DNA of 8,183 nt, taken from the NCBI GenBank assembly GCA_007133095.1, contig SLNK01000005.1:1-8183 (forward strand), given 5' to 3'. The notes under the pieces were generated by a model that was given only the letters and a program-made list of their open reading frames with translations, had not been told where the DNA came from and made no database searches. This document shows, piece after piece, positions 1 to 5,146 of the stretch (within the stretch, counting starts at the first letter, position 1; each line of letters starts with the position of its first letter). This stretch comes from Candidatus Peregrinibacteria bacterium (GTDB lineage Bacteria > Patescibacteriota > Gracilibacteria > UBA1369 > LOWO2-01-FULL-3). The translations under genes were made by a program, and so were the position numbers.

Positions 1-286
1 CTATCGCTCCGGCACACGAAGGCGTCTTCCCCTCATGTGCGCAAGGCTCCAAAGTAACATACATATCCGCGCCTTTAAAAAAATCGGTTTTGTTTTTACC
101 AAAACGTTTCAAAGCGTCCTTAACGGCAACAACTTCCGCATGATCTTCCCCCGCTTTTTTGTGCCAGCCTTCACCCAAAATCTTCCCATTCTTAACAATA
201 ACAGCACCAACGCAAGGATTTGGAGATGTAAACCCCTGCCCTTTCTTGGCGAGATCAATAGCTCGCCGCATAAAAGTTTCGTTCAT
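1..286 (-). CDS. ribD: RibD, N-terminal deaminase domain (partial, cut by window edge)
   Basis: Start of the bifunctional riboflavin enzyme RibD: the N-terminal half deaminates diaminohydroxyphosphoribosylaminopyrimidine and a C-terminal reductase half would lie beyond base 1. Reading the minus strand from the ATG at 286 gives 95 codons with no stop. The zinc/catalytic motif of cytidine-deaminase-like enzymes is visible: 'HAEVVAV' with H49 and E51, then 'TLEPCAHEGKTPSC' with C82 and C91. The N-terminal 'FMRRAIDLAKKGQGFTSPNP' segment is typical of RibD. The gene starts 9 bases after the ribBA stop, so it is very likely co-transcribed and a continuation of a riboflavin operon. No clear Shine-Dalgarno precedes it. 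Whether the reductase domain is present cannot be seen here. Confidence 0.93.
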   Translation of the reverse strand, partial: MNETFMRRAIDLAKKGQGFTSPNPCVGAVIVKNGKILGEGWHKKAGEDHAEVVAVKDALKRFGKNKTDFFKGADMYVTLEPCAHEGKTPSCAGAI

Positions 287-295
287 ATCGAAACA

Positions 296-1504
296 TTACA
301 CCATCTTCAAAATATGTCCCATCTTTTCCTTCTTTGTTTTGAGATATCCTCTGGTCCGACAAGTTGGAGGCAGCTCAATATGGATACGCTCACAAATTTT
401 TAATCCATAGCCTTCCAATCCGACTATCTTCGCGGGATTATTCGTCATCAAACGAATATTCTTTAACCCCAAATCAACAAGAATTTGCGCACCTATTCCG
501 TAATCCCGAAGATCCGGTGCAAAGCCTATTTTTTTGTTAGCCTCAACTGTGTCGTATCCCTCGGAATCCTGAAGATTATAAGCCTTTAGTTTGTTCACAA
601 GCCCAATTCCTCGCCCCTCTTGCCTCATATAAAGCAAAACTCCTTTGCCCTCCTCCGCTATTTTTTTCAGCGAAGCATCAAGTTGAAGCCTGCAATCGCA
701 TTTTTTAGAACAAAACAAGTCCCCGGTCATACATTCACTATGAACTCTCACCAGAACATTATCATCTTCCGTCCATTTTCCCATCTGTAAAACAACATGT
801 TCAAAATCATCAACAACGGATTTATAAACTTTCATTTTAAAATCGCCGTAGTCGGTGGGCAGTGAAGTCTCCGCCAAAAGCTCAACCAGTTTTTCACTTC
901 GTCTCCTATATTCGATAAGATCTTTTATGGTGATTATCGGGAAATTATGTTTTTTTGAAAAATCGATCAACTCATCTCTCCTCATCATCTCACCGTCATC
1001 TCGGGAAACTTCACAAATAACCGCAACGGGGACGGACCCACTCATCTTGGCAAGATCAACGGCTGCCTCGGTATGTCCGGCACGCACAAGAACACCTCCT
1101 TTCTTTGCTCTTAACGGAAAAATATGTCCCGGACAAACAAAGTCTTCGGAAACACTTTTTTGGTCGGCAATTTTTCTAATTGTTTTGGCTCTTTCAGAAG
1201 CTGAAATTCCGGTTGTAATACCCTTCTTGCCATCAACGGAAATCGTGAAATTACACTTGGTTGACTCCTTGTTTTCAGGAACCATAGGGGTGAATCCCAA
1301 TCTTTTAGCCGTATCTTCATCAACTGGAACACATATAAGCCCTCTACCTTCTTTCGCCATAAAATTAACATCTTTCGGTTCAACCTTTTCCGCCAGCATC
1401 AAAAGATCTCCTTCGTTTTCTCTGTCTTCATCATCGAGCACAACAACCATTCCCCCTCTTTTGAGAGAATCAACAGCCTCCTCAATTTTATTATAATCGG
1501 TCAT
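296..1504 (-). CDS. ribBA: Bifunctional 3,4-dihydroxy-2-butanone-4-phosphate synthase / GTP cyclohydrolase II
   Basis: Makes both starting materials of riboflavin: DHBP from ribulose 5-phosphate (N-terminal half) and the pyrimidine precursor from GTP (C-terminal half). In 402 residues, the usual length for RibBA, the RibB half (about 1-203) carries the acidic loop 'DDEDRENEGD' (24-33), 'TGISASERAKTI' (98-109) and 'GHTEAAVDL' (143-151). The RibA half (about 205-402) carries the zinc cysteines C258, C269 and C271 in 'SECMTGDLFCSKKCDC', the 'RQEGRGIGL' motif (294-302), 'DTVEANKKIGF' and 'LMTNNPAK'. Both halves look catalytically intact. It starts 6 bases after the tsf stop and ends 9 bases before ribD, so it belongs to the rpsB-tsf operon. 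No strong Shine-Dalgarno is seen before the ATG. Confidence 0.97.
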   Translation of the reverse strand: MTDYNKIEEAVDSLKRGGMVVVLDDEDRENEGDLLMLAEKVEPKDVNFMAKEGRGLICVPVDEDTAKRLGFTPMVPENKESTKCNFTISVDGKKGITTGISASERAKTIRKIADQKSVSEDFVCPGHIFPLRAKKGGVLVRAGHTEAAVDLAKMSGSVPVAVICEVSRDDGEMMRRDELIDFSKKHNFPIITIKDLIEYRRRSEKLVELLAETSLPTDYGDFKMKVYKSVVDDFEHVVLQMGKWTEDDNVLVRVHSECMTGDLFCSKKCDCRLQLDASLKKIAEEGKGVLLYMRQEGRGIGLVNKLKAYNLQDSEGYDTVEANKKIGFAPDLRDYGIGAQILVDLGLKNIRLMTNNPAKIVGLEGYGLKICERIHIELPPTCRTRGYLKTKKEKMGHILKMV

Positions 1505-1510
1505 AGATAC

Positions 1511-2284
1511 TTAAACTTCAAACCTAACAAATTCATTAACCGAAGCGTTCGCATCCTGCAGAATTTGTTCGATAAGTTTTTCCGGATCTTTAACAAAAGC
1601 CTGCTTAATAAGAGCGTTTTCCTCTCGGAACTTCTTCTCCTTGCCCATCATTATTTTCCCGATTATTTCCTCCGGCTTTCCTTCGGATTTGAGTTGATCC
1701 GCCCAAATTCCTTTCTCCTTTTCAACAAGGTCATCGGAAACCTGATCCGGCGACACAACTTCAGGATTCATTGCCGCGATATGCATGGCAACATCCCTGG
1801 CAGTTTCTGTGTCTCCACCGGTCAAAGAAACCAAAACCCCAATTTTACTGTTGGAGTGAACATAATCTCCCACATTATCACCTTCCACAACAGTCATCTT
1901 TCCGATTTTAATATTTTCACCAAGCTTTAAAACAGCATCTTTTATTTCAGGCAAATCACGATCATCGGGAGTGATTTCACCTTTCAAAAGTTTGTCCGCT
2001 ATTGTTTCCGCCAAGGCTAGAAAATCATCACCTTTCGCCACAAAATCCGTTTCACATTGAATTTCGACCATCGCGCTTTTATTCCCTTCGGACTTAACAA
2101 CAATCGCTCCTTGAGCAGTAGAAGCCCCCGCACGGTCCGCAGCTTTGGATTCGCCTTTCTTCCGTAGAATATCAACAGCCTTATCAACATCTCCTTCAGA
2201 CTCTTCAAGAGCCTTTTTGCAGGCCATCATCGAAACGCCCGTTGCGCTCCTAAGTTCCTTTATTTGTTCCATCGAAATTGTCAT
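1511..2284 (-). CDS. tsf: Translation elongation factor Ts
   Basis: Guanine nucleotide exchange factor that recycles EF-Tu during translation, cytoplasmic. The 257-residue protein opens with the UBA-like domain (about 5-45; 'IKELRSATGVSMMACKKALE', 'GDVDKAVDILRKKG'). The EF-Tu-contacting signature 'ETDFVAKGDDF' follows at 78-88, and later come 'HIAAMNP' (168-174), 'LIKQAFVKDPEKLI' and the C-terminal 'EFVRFEV'. The length is between the short (about 200) and long (about 280) family types. Two in-frame ATGs (codons 1 and 5) are possible starts and neither has a Shine-Dalgarno; the first is used here. It lies 27 bases downstream of a membrane protein gene instead of directly after rpsB, and 6 bases before ribBA. 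Confidence 0.98.
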   Translation of the reverse strand: MTISMEQIKELRSATGVSMMACKKALEESEGDVDKAVDILRKKGESKAADRAGASTAQGAIVVKSEGNKSAMVEIQCETDFVAKGDDFLALAETIADKLLKGEITPDDRDLPEIKDAVLKLGENIKIGKMTVVEGDNVGDYVHSNSKIGVLVSLTGGDTETARDVAMHIAAMNPEVVSPDQVSDDLVEKEKGIWADQLKSEGKPEEIIGKIMMGKEKKFREENALIKQAFVKDPEKLIEQILQDANASVNEFVRFEV

Positions 2285-2311
2285 AGTATTTTATATTAAA
2301 TGATAAAAAAT

Positions 2312-2788
2312 TTATTGATTGGTAGGGGATTCATCGACATCAGCATCCTGTTTTTCTTCGGGAGACACCTCGGACGGAGGCGTTGATTGAGGTTGAGAAG
2401 CCTGCTGTTCAACCTCAGTTTTATCTTCCTCATCAAGAGTTTTCTGTGTCAGAAAAGTAAAAAAATATGTTTCAGGAATCCTCATCGCAAAGTCTCCCAC
2501 AATTGGGATTTTTGTAGTCTTCCCTCCGTAAGCTATCACCATCCCTGCGGCATGTAAAAGCAAAAGAGCTCCCCACATCATAAGACTTAAAACGGGACTG
2601 ACAAAAGCAACAAGAATCGTAATAAACCATAAAACAAACAGCACCAGCCCCTGCCTTGCGTGAAAAAGAGCAAACCGGCTTTTAACCCTAACAACCGCAG
2701 TTACCAAACATGTAACAATATTGACAACAGGAACATAACAAATCAGTCCCCACTTTATATCATCAAACTGATTAGGCTGCTGCTGCAT
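2312..2788 (-). CDS. Small polytopic membrane protein, DUF4870/Tic20-like
   Basis: A 158-residue membrane protein of unknown function. Three hydrophobic segments are seen at about 13-33, 46-65 and 66-88. Between the first and second lies 'RFALFHARQGLVLFV' (38-52), which resembles the 'FHA-(K/R)-Q' loop of the DUF4870/Tic20-like family. Residues from about 117 on form a polar tail rich in Glu, Gln, Pro and Ser that looks disordered and is probably cytoplasmic. The ATG comes only 2 bases after the rpsB stop (TGA CA ATG), which suggests translational coupling to S2, and tsf follows 27 bases later. No signal peptide or catalytic motif is seen. The family assignment rests on the short motif and topology only; a function should not be inferred from it. 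Confidence 0.85.
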   Translation of the reverse strand: MQQQPNQFDDIKWGLICYVPVVNIVTCLVTAVVRVKSRFALFHARQGLVLFVLWFITILVAFVSPVLSLMMWGALLLLHAAGMVIAYGGKTTKIPIVGDFAMRIPETYFFTFLTQKTLDEEDKTEVEQQASQPQSTPPSEVSPEEKQDADVDESPTNQ

Positions 2789-2790
2789 TG

Positions 2791-3477
2791 TCAGACTTTT
2801 TTAGAGGTCTTCTTAAGAGTTTCGGAAATTTTTCCAACAAAATACTCCAAAGATTTTAATGCATCGTCATTCCCCGGAATAGGATAATCAACAGAATTCG
2901 GGTCAGAGTTGGTATCAACTATCCCGACTACGGGAATTCCAATCTTTTTTGCCTCCTTAACAACAATTTCGTCACGCACAACATCTAATGCAAAAAGTAC
3001 GTCCGGAAGAGACTTCATATTTTCAACACCTCCCAAGGAAATCTGTAACTTGTCCATCTCCTTGCGCAATTTTGATGCTTCATTTTTTGTGTATTTTTCA
3101 AATTCGCCACTTTTCTCCTGCTCCTTCATGTCAGAGAGATATTTGATGCGTTTTTTTATGGTCCCGAAATTTGTAAGCAATCCCGGAATCCATTTTGAAA
3201 CAACATAGGGCATGCCACAATCTTTTGCGGCATCTTCAAGCAATTTTATTGATTGGGGTTTTGTGCTTACAAAAAGGACTGTCTTTCCTTCCTTTCCGGC
3301 TTTATTTAGAAAATCCAAAGCTTTTTCAAGATAAACGGCGGTTTTTTCAAGATCGATAATATGGATACCGTTTCGCTCGCCAAAGATGAATTTTCTTGCT
3401 CTGGGGTCCCATTTGTGGGTTCGATGCCCGATGTGAACGGCACAGTCAAACATCTTTTGTAGTTCGCTTTTTGTCAT
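2791..3477 (-). CDS. rpsB: 30S ribosomal protein S2
   Basis: Structural protein of the small ribosomal subunit, needed for recruitment of S1-type factors and 30S function. The 228 residues show the family signatures in order: 'CAVHIGHRTHKWDPRARKF' (12-30), 'FGERNGIHIIDLEKT' (32-46), 'LLTNFGTIKKR' (100-110), 'LGGVENM' (148-154), and the C-terminal 'GIPVVGIVDTNSDP' with 'VDYPIPGNDDA' (180-206). The segment usually reading 'RWxGGxLTN' is 'KWIPGLLTN' here, a variant I associate with Patescibacteria. The sequence AAGGA lies only 2 bases before the ATG, a tight spacing, and can be paired in the leader RNA. First gene of the minus-strand operon, with a promoter at 3573-3600. The stop is TGA, read here as a true stop. 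Confidence 0.98.
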   Translation of the reverse strand: MTKSELQKMFDCAVHIGHRTHKWDPRARKFIFGERNGIHIIDLEKTAVYLEKALDFLNKAGKEGKTVLFVSTKPQSIKLLEDAAKDCGMPYVVSKWIPGLLTNFGTIKKRIKYLSDMKEQEKSGEFEKYTKNEASKLRKEMDKLQISLGGVENMKSLPDVLFALDVVRDEIVVKEAKKIGIPVVGIVDTNSDPNSVDYPIPGNDDALKSLEYFVGKISETLKKTSKKV

Positions 3478-3566
3478 AATCCTTGGGGTTTACATCCGTC
3501 GCTCATTTATTTGTGGTATTGCCCCTGTACTCCGGGGAGGATTTCACAAGCTGAGAGACAGACTTG
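3478..3566 (-). promoter_or_regulatory. Foldable 5' leader of rpsB, possible S2 autoregulatory element
   Basis: The predicted transcript start near 3566 leaves an 89-base leader. Read on the minus strand, its first 20 bases (3566-3547) form a hairpin: CAAG-U-CUG / CAG-CUUG with loop UCUCU and one bulged U. Further on, AAUCCU (3543-3538) can pair with AGGAUU (3483-3478), which contains the only Shine-Dalgarno-like bases before the ATG. Inside, a CCCC run (3537-3534) can pair with GGGG (3525-3522), and a second CCCC (3488-3485) next to the ribosome site competes for the same GGGG. The pairings are seen in the sequence; that they act in regulation by S2 is inference. S2 leaders are known in other bacteria, but I cannot match this one to a described consensus. 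Confidence 0.4.
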
Positions 3567-3572
3567 ATATAA

Positions 3573-3600
3573 ATTATAAGCAGAGTTAATCTAATGAAAA
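3573..3600 (-). promoter_or_regulatory. Sigma-70-type promoter for the rpsB operon
   Basis: On the minus strand a perfect -10 TATAAT (3578-3573) is preceded by TTTTCA (3600-3595, 4 of 6 matches to TTGACA) with a 16-base spacer. It would start transcription near 3566, 89 bases before rpsB. It is the only good minus-strand promoter seen between rpsB and the plus-strand genes. On the plus strand of the same region TTGATA (3564-3569) followed 17 bases later by TAATCT is a much weaker candidate for the chorismate mutase gene. Confidence 0.6.
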
Positions 3601-3630
3601 GGAAATCCTAATGCAAGGAAAAAAGCAAAA

Positions 3631-3876
3631 ATGGAAAAAATAGAGAAAATAAGAAAACACATAGACGAATTGGATTTAAAAATTGCGACCCTGTTGGACG
3701 AGAGGGAAAACGCCGTAATAAAGCTCGGGGAGGAAAAAAAGAAGAGTGGACTCGAAATAACAGATGAGGAGAGAGAAAAAGAAATATTAAAACGATTGGG
3801 CAAAAAGTCACAAAGGGAAGTATTTAAAAAAATCATCGAAATTTCCAAAAATATTCAGCGGGGGACGTTTGACTAA
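3631..3876 (+). CDS. Stand-alone chorismate mutase, AroQ class
   Basis: Predicted to convert chorismate to prephenate, the entry step to phenylalanine and tyrosine. The 81-residue, all-helical protein aligns without large gaps to the E. coli P-protein mutase domain, and each residue I recall as part of that active site has a counterpart: R8 (R11), R25 (R28), K36 (K39), D45 (D48), R48 (R51), E49 (E52) and Q76 (Q88). Typical landmarks are 'IDELDLKIATLLDER' and 'ITDEEREKEIL'. No other in-frame start lies between the upstream stop at 3595 and this ATG. AAGGA at 3615-3619 gives an acceptable, slightly long spacing of 11 bases. It is not fused to prephenate dehydratase or DAHP synthase, and no other aromatic amino acid gene is in the window. 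Its last codons hold the -35 box of the next promoter. Confidence 0.88.
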   Translation: MEKIEKIRKHIDELDLKIATLLDERENAVIKLGEEKKKSGLEITDEEREKEILKRLGKKSQREVFKKIIEISKNIQRGTFD

Positions 3877-3897
3877 CGGGGTCAAATAAGATATAAT
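3869..3897 (+). promoter_or_regulatory. Strong sigma-70-type promoter for the ATPase-STAS-PrsW genes
   Basis: TTGACT (3869-3874, 5 of 6 matches to the -35 consensus) and TATAAT (3892-3897, perfect) are separated by exactly 17 bases. The -35 box overlaps the final codons and stop of the chorismate mutase gene. Transcription would start near 3904, leaving a leader of about 18 bases before the ATG at 3922, with no Shine-Dalgarno in it. This is the best promoter in the window and suggests that the downstream set can be transcribed separately from the chorismate mutase gene. Confidence 0.75.
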
Positions 3898-3921
3898 GGT
3901 AAAAGTTCTAAATACAAAAAA

Positions 3922-4434
3922 ATGGAAGAAACACCAAAGAAAACAAAAATAACAATAACCCTTCCGACAAACGCATACTTTATGTCCGGAATAAGAGACT
4001 TTACGTTGTCTGTAATAAAGAACACAACAAAGTTTCCCGAACAATGGGCGTTCAGATTCCAATCCGTGATTGATGAGCTTTGTAACAACGCAATTGAGTA
4101 TGGATCTGCGGAAGGAAGCGAAGTCCGCATTACATTTGTACTAACAGAAGATGATTATTTGGAAATAACAGTGGAGGACACAGGAACCGGAAAAAGCAAA
4201 ATTAACGCGGAACAATTGGAGAAAATCTTTAATGAAAGGAGAGAGCCCGGATATGTGTTTAACGGGATCAGAGGTAGAGGATTGGTGAAAATTGTAGGAG
4301 AATGGACTGACGAAATAAAATTCAAAGACAGACCGGAAGGCGGTATCGCAGTAACGGTCAAAAAATATCTGAAAAACACAAGGAAGTCCGCTGAACTTCC
4401 GCAACCTAATAACACATTAACTCTTAACACTTAA
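3922..4434 (+). CDS. ATP-binding protein, RsbW/SpoIIAB-like anti-sigma factor (HATPase_c)
   Basis: GHKL-fold ATPase of the serine-kinase anti-sigma type. In known partner-switching systems such proteins hold a sigma factor or other target and phosphorylate a STAS antagonist. In 170 residues one sees the N box 'VIDELCNNAIEYGS' (49-62; E52, N55), the G1 box 'VEDTGTG' (84-90; D86) and the glycine-rich 'GIRGRGLVKIV' (115-125) that closes on ATP. There is no dimerisation/phosphoacceptor histidine domain or membrane segment, so it is not a sensor histidine kinase. The C-terminal 20 residues are polar and probably flexible. The next gene, 4 bases downstream, encodes a STAS protein, the expected partner. 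No sigma factor is seen in the window, so the final target is unknown. Whether it retains kinase activity is inference. Confidence 0.88.
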   Translation: MEETPKKTKITITLPTNAYFMSGIRDFTLSVIKNTTKFPEQWAFRFQSVIDELCNNAIEYGSAEGSEVRITFVLTEDDYLEITVEDTGTGKSKINAEQLEKIFNERREPGYVFNGIRGRGLVKIVGEWTDEIKFKDRPEGGIAVTVKKYLKNTRKSAELPQPNNTLTLNT

Positions 4435-4438
4435 AAAA

Positions 4439-5140
4439 ATGACTGAAGCAATGATCACAATAGAGGATGTCCCGGGAGCAATACCACTAAAGATTGCTCA
4501 CATTTCAGGGCAACTCGACGAAAGCAATGTAGATGAGAAAATACAAGAAGTATATCAAGCCGTTGAAAAAAGCCCGAAAGGATTAAGCCTGATTTTTGAT
4601 TTGGGCGAGTTGGAATACATGAACAGCAAATCAATAGGATATTTGACGGATTTATACGGAAAAATAACAGAGGGGGGAGGCCATGTGGCTATCGCAAATG
4701 CAAAAAGTAATATACTCGATATTTTACAAGTTGTAGGACTTACTCAACTGGTAAAAACGTTCACCAGCACAGACGAAGCAAAAAATCACATAGACACACA
4801 GCCTGTTGCGGCACCGGCAGAACCACAACCCGAAGCACCGGCGCAACCCGAACAGCCAGCTGAACCTCAACCCGAAGCTCCGGCGGAACCCGCACAACCC
4901 GTAGAACCTCAGCCTGAAGCACCGGCGGAACAACCAACTGAGCCTCAACCCGAAGCTCCGGCGGAACAACCAACTGAGCCTGAACAACCTGCTGAACAGC
5001 CCGCTGAACCTCAACCCGAAGCTCCGGCGGAACCCGCACAACCCGAGAAACCACAAACTGAAGCTCCGGCGGAACAACCCGCTGAACCACAACCCGAAGC
5101 TCCAGCTGGGGAAAAAAACGAAACGTTCAAACTGAGCTAG
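4439..5140 (+). CDS. STAS-domain protein (anti-sigma factor antagonist-like) with Pro/Ala/Glu repeat tail
   Basis: Residues about 5-118 form a STAS domain like SpoIIAA/RsbV, the phosphorylatable antagonist in partner switching. The phosphosite segment 'MDSSGLG' of SpoIIAA reads 'MNSKSIG' (61-67): the target serine is kept as S63, but the preceding Asp is Asn and the following residues are changed. From about 121 to 226 the protein is a low-complexity tail of Pro, Ala, Glu and Gln with seven 'Q-P/T-E-A-P-A' units and no adjacent prolines; it is expected to be disordered and acidic. It ends in 'NETFKLS', nearly the ending of the next protein. The total of 233 residues is about twice a simple antagonist. 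It starts 4 bases after the ATPase stop and ends 6 bases before the PrsW gene. No Shine-Dalgarno is evident. Confidence 0.87.
   Translation: MTEAMITIEDVPGAIPLKIAHISGQLDESNVDEKIQEVYQAVEKSPKGLSLIFDLGELEYMNSKSIGYLTDLYGKITEGGGHVAIANAKSNILDILQVVGLTQLVKTFTSTDEAKNHIDTQPVAAPAEPQPEAPAQPEQPAEPQPEAPAEPAQPVEPQPEAPAEQPTEPQPEAPAEQPTEPEQPAEQPAEPQPEAPAEPAQPEKPQTEAPAEQPAEPQPEAPAGEKNETFKLS
4826..5107 (+). repeat. Coding repeats in the STAS protein tail
   Basis: This in-frame low-complexity stretch encodes seven copies of the six-residue unit Q-P/T-E-A-P-A (residues 130, 144, 158, 170, 192, 206 and 218), spaced 12, 14 or 22 residues apart. At DNA level an exact 43-base direct repeat occupies 4859-4901 and 5003-5045, 144 bases apart, and a 36-base tandem period starts at 4922 and 4958 (24 identical bases). 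The identity at third codon positions shows recent duplication, and tail length should vary between strains. Confidence 0.9.
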
Positions 5141-5146
5141 GCCAAA

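Noticed and set aside
35..403. Plus-strand open frames at the left edge
   Set aside because: Antisense to the ribD start and the ribBA end, both of which show clear family motifs.
855..1496. 213-codon plus-strand open frame opposite ribBA
   Set aside because: Ser/Thr/Leu-rich with no domain, lying wholly antisense to an intact, strongly conserved enzyme.
2285..2311. AT-rich gap before tsf as a possible internal promoter
   Set aside because: A TATAAA-like string lies too close to the tsf ATG and has no matching -35 element; the gap is only 27 bases.
2791..2793. TGA possibly read as glycine (as in Gracilibacteria/Absconditabacteria)
   Set aside because: S2 ends naturally with a Lys-rich tail at this TGA, the next gene starts 2 bases later, and the genes I read in the window contain no internal TGA.
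4724..5092. Long open frames on the minus strand across the STAS tail, with repeated Arg/Phe- or Val-rich patterns
   Set aside because: They are shadows of the plus-strand repeat; their periodicity follows the Pro/Ala/Glu units, and the plus frame joins a recognisable STAS domain.
4826..5107. CRISPR-like spacing of repeats
   Set aside because: Repeats are in frame, unevenly spaced, code for a low-complexity tail, and have no unique spacers or cas genes nearby.
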